From an uncultured Oxalobacteraceae bacterium (GTDB lineage Bacteria; Pseudomonadota; Gammaproteobacteria; Burkholderiales; Burkholderiaceae): a DNA stretch of 13,396 nucleotides. Location: assembly GCA_946479705.1 (NCBI GenBank), contig CAMLHI010000035.1:1-13396 (forward strand). The letters run 5' to 3'. This document shows, one piece after another, positions 1 through 6,542 of this stretch. Below the pieces are notes generated by a model. The model was given only the letters and a program-made list of their open reading frames with translations, was not told the origin of the DNA and did not search any database. Made by a program: the position numbers and the translations under genes. Position 1 is the first letter of the stretch. Each line of letters begins with the position of its first letter.

Positions 1-1
1 T

Positions 2-1483
2 GCCACGCCGGCCGGCATCGCGGACGTGCGCGCCAATGTCGATCAAGCGGAATTTTGCCAGGCGCTGGCGCGCATCCGCGAGCTGATCGCGGCCGGCGAT
101 ACCTACCAGGTCAACTACACCTACCGCCTGCGCTTCGACGCCTTCGGCTCGATCTTCGCCCTCTACCAGCGCCTGCGCGCGCGCCAGCCGGTGCCGTATG
201 GCGCGCTGATCGCCCTGCCCGGCGGCGAAGCGGTGCTGTCGCTGTCGCCCGAGCTGTTCGTGCGCCACGTGCAGGGCGAACTGCTGGCGCGGCCCATGAA
301 GGGCACGGCGCCGGCCAGCGACGACGACGCCGTCAACGCCCGGCGCGCCGCCGCGCTGGCGGCCGATCCGAAGAACCGCGCCGAAAACCTGATGATCGTC
401 GACCTGCTGCGCAACGACCTCGGGCGCGTGGCGCGGACCGGCAGCGTGGAAGTGCCCAAGCTGTTCGACGTGCAGCGCTACAGCAGCGTGCTGCAGATGA
501 CCTCCACGGTGCGCGCGCGGCTGCGCGAAGGCGCCACGCTACGCGAGGTTTTCGCGGCGCTGTACCCTTGCGGTTCGATCACCGGCGCGCCCAAGCGGCG
601 CACCATGGAAATCATCCACGAACTCGAAAGCGCGGCGCGCGGTGTGTATACCGGCGCGATCGGCTGGTTCGATCCGCCCGCCTCGCCCGGCGCGATTGCC
701 GACTTCTGCCTGTCGGTGCCGATCCGCACCCTGTCGCTGCAGGCCGCGCGCGACGGCGTGCGCCAGGGCGAAATGGGCGTCGGCGCCGGCATCGTGTTCG
801 ACAGCGATGTGGCCGACGAATACGCCGAATGCCAGCTCAAGGCGCGCTTCCTGACAGGTCTGTCCAACGAGTTCGAAATCTTCGAGACCATGCACGCCAG
901 CCGCGCCGGCATACGCCATCGCGAGCGCCATCTTGCGCGGCTGTCAGCGTCGGCGCGCTACTTCGGCTTTCCCTTCGCCGATCCCGCGGCGCAGCTGGAT
1001 GCGGCCTGCGCGGCGCTCGACGAAGGCGCGCACCGTATGCGCCTGGCCCTGAACGCTGCCGGCCTGTTCACGATCCAGAGCGCACCGATTGCCGAACTGG
1101 CGCAGCCGGTTCGGGTGTTCGTCGCCACCGAGAGCACCAGCGCCAGCGAGGTTTTCCTGCGTCACAAGACCAGTATCCGCACTCGCTACGACGCCGCCTG
1201 GCGCGCGGCCGAAGCACGCGGCGGCTTCGACACCCTGTTCTTCAACGAGCGCGGCGAACTGACCGAAGGTGGGCGCAGCAATGTATTCGTGCAGGTCGAC
1301 GGGCAGTGGCTCACGCCGGCACTGGCTTGCGGCGTGCTGCCCGGCGTGATGCGCGCGGTGCTGCTGGACGATCCGGGGTTCGCTGCCAGCGAAGCCATTG
1401 TCACCCGTGCGATGTTCGAGCGCGCCAGCGCCATCATGGTGTGCAATGCGCTGCGCGGGCCCGTGGCAGCCCTGATCAGTTGA
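2..1483 (+). CDS. pabB: Fused aminodeoxychorismate synthase component I / aminodeoxychorismate lyase (PabB-PabC), 5'-partial
   Basis: This bifunctional enzyme makes p-aminobenzoate for folate: the PabB part aminates chorismate to aminodeoxychorismate (with a PabA glutaminase partner), and the PabC part removes pyruvate using PLP. The reading frame is open to the left edge, so the true start and the PabB N-terminal domain lie outside; the GTG at 26 is an internal codon. Numbered from that GTG, the chorismate-binding domain covers about 1-277, with RPMKGT at about 89-94. The lysine (K92) in this PxKGT motif is typical of PabB, where anthranilate synthase TrpE has alanine. GSITGAPK follows at 183-190. 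The PabC domain starts near 282 (FEIFETM), with the likely PLP lysine at K381 (RHKTSIRTRYD) and the conserved NERGELTEGGRSNVFV segment. The fusion is a known architecture. The stop overlaps the end of the convergent LysR gene by 8 bp. Confidence 0.93.
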   Translation, partial: ATPAGIADVRANVDQAEFCQALARIRELIAAGDTYQVNYTYRLRFDAFGSIFALYQRLRARQPVPYGALIALPGGEAVLSLSPELFVRHVQGELLARPMKGTAPASDDDAVNARRAAALAADPKNRAENLMIVDLLRNDLGRVARTGSVEVPKLFDVQRYSSVLQMTSTVRARLREGATLREVFAALYPCGSITGAPKRRTMEIIHELESAARGVYTGAIGWFDPPASPGAIADFCLSVPIRTLSLQAARDGVRQGEMGVGAGIVFDSDVADEYAECQLKARFLTGLSNEFEIFETMHASRAGIRHRERHLARLSASARYFGFPFADPAAQLDAACAALDEGAHRMRLALNAAGLFTIQSAPIAELAQPVRVFVATESTSASEVFLRHKTSIRTRYDAAWRAAEARGGFDTLFFNERGELTEGGRSNVFVQVDGQWLTPALACGVLPGVMRAVLLDDPGFAASEAIVTRAMFERASAIMVCNALRGPVAALIS

Positions 1484-2375
1484 GCGACATCTCGGCGCGC
1501 AGCCTCGCGACCATGAGATCGACGAAAGTGCGTACCTTGACCGAGGCGTAGCGGCCCTCGCGGTGCACCACGCTCAACGGCAGGCGCGGCGCTTCAAAGG
1601 CGTCCAGCACGATGCGCAGTTCGCCCGATTCGACCAGGGGCGCGACCTGGTAGGACATCAGGCGCGACAGGCCAAAGCCCTGGCGCACCGCATCGATGGC
1701 GCCATCGTTGCTGGTGACCGTCAGGCGCGGCTTGATCTTTGCGGCCACGGCCTGTCCCGCATGCATGAACTTCCACTCGACGGCCGTCGTCACATTGATG
1801 GCCGCCACCACCGTATGGCCTGCCAGATCGGCAGGCGTGGCCGGCGTGCCGTACCGGTCGAGATAGGCGGGCGAGGCGCACACCACGCGGCGCACATGGC
1901 CGACCGTGATCGCCTTCATGCTCGAGTCGGGCAGTTCGCCGATGCGCACACCGGCGTCCACGCCCTCTTCCAGCAGATTGACCACGCGGTCGAGGAAGAG
2001 TGCCGCCACCTCCATCTCGGGATAGCGCTGCAGGTAGTCGACGATGCCGGGCATGACAAACATTTTGCCGAACAGCACGGGGGCGGTGACGCTGAGCTGG
2101 CCGCGCGGAGCGCCGTTGATGCCGGCGCTGGCCTCGTCGGCGGCGTCGACGTCGGCAATGATGCGCCTGGCGTCGTCGAGGTAGCGCTGGCCCGCTTCGG
2201 TCACCCGCACGAAGCGCGTGGTGCGGTTGAGTAATTTGACACCGAGCCGCGTTTCGAGCGCCGCGATGGCGCGCGAAACGGCAGGCGGCGACATCGCCAG
2301 GCGCCGCGCACCGCCCGCAAAGCTCTCTTCCTCGGCAACCGCGACGAAGACCGTCATCAGGTAAAGTCGGTCCAC
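1476..2375 (-). CDS. LysR-family transcriptional regulator (CrgA-like group)
   Basis: A 299-residue protein, the usual length of LysR regulators. The N-terminal winged helix-turn-helix is at about residues 1-60, with the HTH at about 18-44 (FAGGARRLAMSPPAVSRAIA) and the typical follow-on LETRLGVKLLNRTTR. The rest, from about 90, is a periplasmic-binding-protein-like effector domain whose sequence style fits the CrgA-like group; the ligand cannot be read from the sequence. The start is GTG, chosen because it gives a complete HTH (MDRLYLMTVFVAVAEEESF) and is preceded by GGTGAG at a good distance; an ATG at codon 7 would cut into the first helix. It is divergent from the beta-barrel-like gene with a palindrome between them, the usual layout for a LysR regulator and its target, so control of that gene and of itself is a reasonable inference. 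Confidence 0.93.
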   Translation of the reverse strand: MDRLYLMTVFVAVAEEESFAGGARRLAMSPPAVSRAIAALETRLGVKLLNRTTRFVRVTEAGQRYLDDARRIIADVDAADEASAGINGAPRGQLSVTAPVLFGKMFVMPGIVDYLQRYPEMEVAALFLDRVVNLLEEGVDAGVRIGELPDSSMKAITVGHVRRVVCASPAYLDRYGTPATPADLAGHTVVAAINVTTAVEWKFMHAGQAVAAKIKPRLTVTSNDGAIDAVRQGFGLSRLMSYQVAPLVESGELRIVLDAFEAPRLPLSVVHREGRYASVKVRTFVDLMVARLRAEMSLN

Positions 2376-2377
2376 AT

Positions 2378-2396
2378 TAGCTCACCGGGTGAAATA
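2378..2396. promoter_or_regulatory. Candidate operator palindrome between lysR and the outer-membrane gene
   Basis: The site TAgcTCACCgGGTGAaaTA has perfect 5-bp arms (TCACC/GGTGA) around one central base, with a further matching TA/TA step outside. It contains a T-N11-A spacing, as in LysR-type boxes, and it overlaps the GGTGAG ribosome binding site of the lysR gene. It sits in the short divergent gap, so it may serve autoregulation. The arms are short and binding is inferred only from position and symmetry. Confidence 0.35.
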
Positions 2397-2447
2397 GATC
2401 ATTCTAACGGATTGACTGATCCAAGATTCCGGGCGATGCTTGCAATG

Positions 2448-3686
2448 ATGAAACACATGAAAAGATTGGCCCTGCACGGCGCCCTGGGCCTGGTTCTCTG
2501 CGCCGGCGCCCAGGTGCGCGCCGTTGAATGGCACGGTCTGCTCGATCTGCGCGCCCTTGCCGTCGATGCCGACCGCAGCTGGACCAACGAGGGTCTCGGC
2601 AAGTTGCGTTACGACCGGCACAGCCGCGCCATCGAACTCGGCCAGGCCTTCCTGCGGGCCGAAGCCGAACCGCTCGATGCGGTGAGCGCCGTCATGGTCG
2701 CCGACGCCAGCGGCGATCGGCGCGGCGTGCTCGACGTCACCGAGGCCTGGCTCGGCTGGAACCCGGTTCCTGCCGGTCCCTGGAGAATGCGGGTCAAGGC
2801 GGGCGCTTTTTTCCCGCCCACGAGTATCGAAGTCGACTATGACAGTATTGGCTGGACGCCCACCCGCACCGTGTCGAGTTCCGCCATCAACAGCTGGATT
2901 GGCGAAGAGCTGCGCACCAAGGGAATCGAGGCCGCCTTGTCGCACCTGGGACGCTTTGAGGGCTCGCCGCACGACTACGGCGCCACGCTTGGGATATTCG
3001 TGGGCAACGACCCCGCCGGCACCCTGCTGGCCTGGCGCGGCTGGGCGATCGGTGACCGGATTACCGGATTGCGTGAACCGATCCGGCTGGCCGACCTGCC
3101 GGTGTACCGTGCCGACGGACCGATCTCCCGCCAGGATCGCACCATCCACGTATTTCGCGAAGTGGACAACAGGCTGGGATACTACGCCGGTGCGCACTAT
3201 AGCTACGCGGGCATGCTTGAGGTGGCGGCACTGCATTACGACAATCGCGGCGACCCGCTCGTGGTCGTCAATGGACAATACAGCTGGGACACGCGCTTCG
3301 ACCATTTGAGCCTGCACCTGCGCACGCGCGAGCAGTGGGAACTGTTGTTCCAGGCGATGCGCGGCGCGACGACCATGGGACGGAACGGAGTCGGTCTCGA
3401 TTACACCGCCTGGTATGCGTTGGCCAGCCGGCCACTCGGTGCCGGCACCCTTGCGCTGCGCTACGACCGCTTCACGACCCGCGAGCACGATGTCCTGCCC
3501 TCGGATCCCAACGGCGAAAGCGGCCGCGCCTGCACACTGGCCTACCACTACCCCCTGGGCGCCTCGCTCGCCCTGCTCGCCGAGCTGCAGCAGGTGCACA
3601 GCAGCCGAAGCGCACGCGCGCTGATCGGGCAAGCGGTATCGCAAACCGAACGCGGCATGACAGTAGCGTTGCGCTGGCAGTTCTAG
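2448..3686 (+). CDS. Exported beta-barrel-like outer-membrane protein, unknown function
   Basis: I do not recognise a named family. The protein has about 412 residues. It begins with a signal peptide (MKHMKRLALHGALGLVLCAG, likely cleaved after QVRA at about residue 25). The mature part is rich in short segments alternating hydrophobic and polar residues and in Tyr/Trp, and ends in VALRWQF: a C-terminal phenylalanine is the usual outer-membrane barrel assembly signal. This supports a porin-like barrel but not a substrate. The start is uncertain: ATGs at 2436, 2445, 2448 and 2457 are in frame and none has a strong ribosome binding site; 2448 gives a compact signal peptide. It is divergent from the LysR gene, which may control it. 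An antisense open frame covers the whole gene but has no recognisable domain and is taken as a shadow. Confidence 0.8.
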   Translation: MKHMKRLALHGALGLVLCAGAQVRAVEWHGLLDLRALAVDADRSWTNEGLGKLRYDRHSRAIELGQAFLRAEAEPLDAVSAVMVADASGDRRGVLDVTEAWLGWNPVPAGPWRMRVKAGAFFPPTSIEVDYDSIGWTPTRTVSSSAINSWIGEELRTKGIEAALSHLGRFEGSPHDYGATLGIFVGNDPAGTLLAWRGWAIGDRITGLREPIRLADLPVYRADGPISRQDRTIHVFREVDNRLGYYAGAHYSYAGMLEVAALHYDNRGDPLVVVNGQYSWDTRFDHLSLHLRTREQWELLFQAMRGATTMGRNGVGLDYTAWYALASRPLGAGTLALRYDRFTTREHDVLPSDPNGESGRACTLAYHYPLGASLALLAELQQVHSSRSARALIGQAVSQTERGMTVALRWQF

Positions 3687-3714
3687 CTCACAGCCGCAGT
3701 GTTCAAGCCGGGGC

Positions 3715-3742
3715 CAGCGCCATGCTGAAGTGAAAGGCGCTG
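3715..3742. other. Hairpin between convergent genes
   Basis: CAGCGCC and GGCGCTG form a 7-bp stem with a 14-base loop, about 30 bases after the stop of the outer-membrane gene and about 50 bases beyond the end of the convergent CMD gene. There is no T-tract on either side, so it is at best a weak or Rho-assisted terminator. Confidence 0.25.
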
Positions 3743-3791
3743 CTCCGAATTTCTCACGCAGGAACGAGCGCAAGGCGCACGCCCCCATCGC

Positions 3792-4337
3792 TCAGGCGGC
3801 GAGCTTGTCCGCGGCCGGGAAATCGACCTCGGTCCGGGCCACATTGTTGATATAGTTGGTCAGCACGTTCAGGGCGACGTTGACGACGATTTCGACGATG
3901 GCAGCGTCGCCGAAGCCGGCGGCACGCACCGCAACGAGGTCGGCGGCGCTGACATGGCCGCGTTCGGCCGCGACCCGGTGAGCGAAGCGCAGGGCGGCAT
4001 CGGCCCTGGTGTCGGCCGAACGCGCATCGCGCGCCGCCATCATCTCAGCATCGCTCAGTTTGGCGAGGTTCTTGCCCAGGTAGCTGTGCGCTGCCAGGCA
4101 ATAGTCGCAACCGTTGAACTCCGCTGTCGCCAGCGCGAGGCGCTCGCGCAGTGGCAGGTCCAGTTCGCCTCTCGCCACCGCCCCGTTGAGCGACAAATAG
4201 CCTTCCAGCGCCGCCGGGCTGTTACCCACCAGTTTCATCAGGTTGGGCACGACCCCAAGCTGCTTGAAGACGGCATCGAGCAAAGGTTTCGAGGCGGCCG
4301 GGGATTGATCGGCGGTAGGGATGGAAATGCGGTTCAT
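3792..4337 (-). CDS. Carboxymuconolactone decarboxylase / AhpD-like family protein
   Basis: A 181-residue protein of the CMD/AhpD-like fold. It carries the core redox motif in AEFNGCDYCLAAHSYLGKN: Cys77 and Cys80 form a CxxC with His84 four residues on, and Glu73 just before. In this family the cysteine-bearing members act as peroxide-reducing or disulfide-exchange proteins, while true 4-carboxymuconolactone decarboxylases usually lack the CxxC, so a peroxidase-type redox role is more likely than aromatic catabolism; the substrate is unknown. No signal peptide is seen, so it is cytoplasmic. The start was set at the ATG preceded by AGGAGA at ideal spacing (MNRISIPTADQSP); the frame stays open further upstream, but that extension has no family similarity. 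It stands alone as a transcription unit with its own AT-rich upstream region and palindrome. The exported glutathione peroxidase lies just upstream on the same strand. Confidence 0.9.
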   Translation of the reverse strand: MNRISIPTADQSPAASKPLLDAVFKQLGVVPNLMKLVGNSPAALEGYLSLNGAVARGELDLPLRERLALATAEFNGCDYCLAAHSYLGKNLAKLSDAEMMAARDARSADTRADAALRFAHRVAAERGHVSAADLVAVRAAGFGDAAIVEIVVNVALNVLTNYINNVARTEVDFPAADKLAA

Positions 4338-4395
4338 GGTGTTCTCCTGGCAGGGTTGTGGTCGATAAGGTCGCTGGGTCAGCGCGTGGAAGCAC

Positions 4396-4464
4396 TTTAT
4401 ATCGATCCGACAGGAACAAGAATACTCACACTTATCAATACATAATTCCATCAAATGGAATAAT
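4396..4464 (-). promoter_or_regulatory. AT-rich promoter region of the CMD gene with a strong palindrome
   Basis: Inside this AT-rich island in otherwise GC-rich DNA, positions 4445-4451 (ATTCCAT) and 4455-4461 (ATGGAAT) are perfect 7-bp inverted arms around CAA. Two more pairs match further out (4442-4443 with 4463-4464), giving 9 of 10 pairs. The inner TTCCATCAAATGGAA contains the T-N11-A spacing of LysR-type sites. Read on the minus strand, TATAAA at 4396-4401 is a possible -10, about 55 bases before the ATG. If it is used, the palindrome centres near -63, where activating LysR proteins usually bind. No convincing -35 was found, which fits an activated promoter. The regulator is not identified. 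Confidence 0.45.
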
Positions 4465-4518
4465 ACAGCCGCTTCCCGCCCCAATCTGGTCCCACAGGTG
4501 CAGTGCAATTGGCGAGGG

Positions 4519-4544
4519 GTGCCACGCACGGGAGCGGGTGGCAC
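4519..4544 (-). other. Hairpin downstream of the glutathione peroxidase gene
   Basis: GTGCCAC and GTGGCAC form a perfect 7-bp stem with a 12-base loop, starting about 32 bases after the stop of the peroxidase gene. The next bases on the minus strand are C-rich, not a T-tract, so it is not a classic intrinsic terminator. It could stabilise the 3' end of the message or act with Rho. Confidence 0.35.
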
Positions 4545-4576
4545 GCCCTATCGAACGCGCATGGCGCCGGCGAGAA

Positions 4577-5164
4577 TCAGGAACCCAGGGCCTGCTCGAT
4601 CTTGCCGACGAGCTGCTTGTCGTCCGGCGTGATCTTGCTCGGGAAGTGTTCGATGACCTTGCCGTTCCGGTCGATCAGGTACTTGGTGAAGTTCCACGCG
4701 GGCGCCTTGCCGGTGGCCTTGGTCAGGCTGGCATACAGGGGATTGGCGGCGCTGCCGGTGACGGCGGACTTGGCGAACATCGGGAACTTGACGCCATAGG
4801 TGTTGTAGCAAAGGTCGGCGATTTCCTTGGAATTGCCCGGCTCCTGCTTGCCGAAATCATTCGACGGGAAACCCAGCACCACCAGGCCCTTCGGCCCGTA
4901 CTTGGCGTACAACTGCTCAAGGCCCTCGTACTGCTTGGTGAAGCCGCAGTAGCTGGCCGTGTTGACCACCAGGACCACCTTGCCGGCGTACTGGCACAGG
5001 TCCTGCGGCGCATCGTCCTGCAGGCGGTTGAAGGTTTGCTTGAGCAGCGCCGGGCAGCTGGCGGGCGCTTTCAAGGCCGGCGCGGGCGTGGCAGGCGTCT
5101 GCGCTTGCGCACCTGCCGTCAGGGTGGCCACCAGGGCGGCGGCGAGCAGAATATAAGTACGCAT
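4577..5164 (-). CDS. Exported glutathione peroxidase-family thiol peroxidase
   Basis: It reduces hydroperoxides through a reactive cysteine. The protein has about 195 residues and starts with a signal peptide (MRTYILLAAALVATLTAGAQA), so it should act in the periplasm. Numbered from this Met, the peroxidatic Cys is C73 in NTASYCGFT, the Gln of the catalytic tetrad is Q107 in GFPSNDFGKQEPG, and Trp157-Asn158 lie in WNFTKYLID. C119 in ADLCYNTYGVKFPMF matches the resolving cysteine of the non-selenium, thioredoxin-dependent type, so glutathione may not be the real reductant. Two more cysteines (C37, C57) lie before the active site. The loop reads SND where many relatives have CNQ. The start was set at the second of two nearby ATGs (5164) because GGA lies about nine bases before it; the first (5170) is too close. 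TAGAAT at 5198-5203, read on the minus strand, is a possible -10, so it may be transcribed apart from ppk2. Confidence 0.92.
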   Translation of the reverse strand: MRTYILLAAALVATLTAGAQAQTPATPAPALKAPASCPALLKQTFNRLQDDAPQDLCQYAGKVVLVVNTASYCGFTKQYEGLEQLYAKYGPKGLVVLGFPSNDFGKQEPGNSKEIADLCYNTYGVKFPMFAKSAVTGSAANPLYASLTKATGKAPAWNFTKYLIDRNGKVIEHFPSKITPDDKQLVGKIEQALGS

Positions 5165-5232
5165 TGTCATGGTTCCATCGATCGTGGGCGGAGGTCCATT
5201 CTAGAACGAAATCAGGGCGCTTGCCGGCCAGC

Positions 5233-6051
5233 CTAGGCGATCTTCAAGCCGGCCAGTTCGGCCCGCGGCGGCGGGAAACCGAGCTCCAGCGATTCCATGA
5301 TTTCCAGCAGCAACGAGGCGACGATCAGGTTGCGGTGGGTCTTCGAATCGGCTGGGATCACATACCAGGGCGCATGGTCGGCGTCGGTCGCGGCGATGGC
5401 TTTTTCGTAGGCGCGCTGGTACTGGTCCCAGCGTTCGCGCTGGACCAGGTCGCCCGGATCGAACTTCCAGTTCTTGTCCGGATCGTCCACCCGTTCCTGC
5501 AGGCGCTTGCGCTGCTCGTCCTTGGAGATATGCAGGAAGACCTTGACGATCAGGGTGCCGGTATCGGCCAGCATGCGTTCGAAATCGCGGATGTGGCCGT
5601 AGCGGCGTTCGCATTCCTGCTGGTCGATCATGCCTTGCACCAGCGTGATCAGCACGTCTTCGTAATGGCTGCGGTTGAAGATGGCGATCTCGCCCTTGAC
5701 CGGCACTTGCCGGTGGGCGCGCCACAGGTAGTCGTGCGCCAGTTCATCCTGATTCGGCGCCTTGAAGGTGACGGCGCGCAAGCCCATCGGATTGATGCCG
5801 GAGAACAGCGCGCGCACGGTGCCATCCTTGCCGGAGGTATCCATGCCCTGCAAGACCAGCAGGACCTTGCGCTGGTGCACCGCGTACAGCTTTTCCTGAT
5901 GCTTGGCGATCTTGTCGACCAGCTCGGCGGTGAGTTCGCGTTCGCGCGCCTTGACCCCATTACCGTCGCCGCCGCGCAAGGGAGTCAGGCTGGCGTCGCT
6001 TTCGCACAGCACCAGCGGCGTGGCCGCCCGAAACTGTTTGCGCAGCTTCAT
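5233..6051 (-). CDS. ppk2: PPK2-family polyphosphate:nucleotide phosphotransferase
   Basis: It moves phosphate between polyphosphate and nucleotides, normally making NTPs or NDPs from polyphosphate. The protein has 272 residues, a usual length for single-domain PPK2. Walker A is GMDTSGKDG at 69-77 and the Walker B/second loop is IAIFNRSHYEDV at 122-133, followed by a helical lid region (about 145-185). The NRSHYED form, with Glu131, fits the class III PPK2 enzymes that accept both NMP and NDP; the class is inferred from motif style. No signal peptide, so cytoplasmic. The start is the ATG preceded by GGAGG; the frame stays open upstream only because it overlaps the CoA-binding gene. The ATG shares four bases with the stop of that gene, so the two are probably translationally coupled and co-transcribed. 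Confidence 0.93.
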   Translation of the reverse strand: MKLRKQFRAATPLVLCESDASLTPLRGGDGNGVKARERELTAELVDKIAKHQEKLYAVHQRKVLLVLQGMDTSGKDGTVRALFSGINPMGLRAVTFKAPNQDELAHDYLWRAHRQVPVKGEIAIFNRSHYEDVLITLVQGMIDQQECERRYGHIRDFERMLADTGTLIVKVFLHISKDEQRKRLQERVDDPDKNWKFDPGDLVQRERWDQYQRAYEKAIAATDADHAPWYVIPADSKTHRNLIVASLLLEIMESLELGFPPPRAELAGLKIA

Positions 6052-6473
6052 GCATCCTCCAGGGCTGCGTGTTCGATCTTGATGCAATGGTCCATCACCA
6101 CATCGAGCCCGGCCGCGGCTGCGAGGTCGGCCGCGCTCTGGTTGACGACGCCGAGCTGCATCCACAGGCACTTGGCGCGCACCTCGACCGCTTCGCGCGC
6201 AATGGCGGGCATATCGGCGCTCTTGCGGAAGCAGTCGACGATGTCGATGGACTGGCCGGAAGCGGCCAGCGCATCGGCCGCTTCGCGCAGGGTGGCGAAC
6301 ACCGGCTCGCCCAGCAGCTGCTGGCCGGCGTAGGCCGGGTTGACCGGAACGATCCGGTAGCCCTGCTGCTGCAGGTAGACGGCCACGTGGCCGGAGGCGC
6401 GCTCGGGCTTGGACGACAGCCCCACCACGGCGATGGTGTGGCTGCTGCGCAAAATCTCAGCGATGGTTCTCAT
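6048..6473 (-). CDS. YccU-like CoA-binding domain protein
   Basis: A 141-residue single-domain protein with a Rossmann fold of the CoA-binding family. The nucleotide-binding loop is at about 14-28 (IAVVGLSSKPERASG), followed by the strand RIVPVNP. The family signatures VDCFRKSADMP and AKCLWMQLGVVN are present, as is the C-terminal MDHCIKIEH. Members of this family bind CoA or acyl-CoA, but their cellular role is not settled. It is the first gene of a two-gene unit with ppk2, overlapping by four bases (ATGA). This pairing suggests a link to nucleotide or acyl-CoA energy state, which is inference. The ATG start has only a modest GAGAG ribosome binding site. Confidence 0.9.
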   Translation of the reverse strand: MRTIAEILRSSHTIAVVGLSSKPERASGHVAVYLQQQGYRIVPVNPAYAGQQLLGEPVFATLREAADALAASGQSIDIVDCFRKSADMPAIAREAVEVRAKCLWMQLGVVNQSAADLAAAAGLDVVMDHCIKIEHAALEDA

Positions 6474-6481
6474 GGCGCTCT

Positions 6482-6519
6482 CGATATGAATTTGATATCG
6501 CCGAGCCTACCAGATTCAA
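6482..6519 (-). promoter_or_regulatory. Candidate promoter with overlapping palindrome, CoA-binding/ppk2 operon
   Basis: Read on the minus strand, TTGAAT (plus 6514-6519) and TATCAA (plus 6492-6497) are a plausible -35/-10 pair with a 16-base spacer. The -10 lies inside a near-perfect palindrome at 6482-6500, CGATATgAAtTTgATATCG, with eight of nine pairs matching. The palindrome ends 8 bases before the ATG of the CoA-binding gene, so a protein bound there would block transcription start. The regulator is unknown. Confidence 0.45.
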
Positions 6520-6542
6520 GCGCCATCGCGGCGCGCGCACCG

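Noticed and set aside
2412..2417. TTGACT as a -35 element for the outer-membrane gene
   Set aside because: At normal spacing the -10 would be GATGCT, a poor match, and transcription would start at or beyond the likely start codons.
2382..3788. A 468-codon open frame on the minus strand opposite the outer-membrane gene
   Set aside because: The sense frame has a signal peptide, beta-strand pattern and aromatic C-terminus; the antisense frame shows no such order.
4338..4544. Upstream extension of the AhpD-like protein by about 69 residues
   Set aside because: The extension crosses the AGGAGA site, the AT-rich promoter-like region and the palindrome, and has no resemblance to the family.
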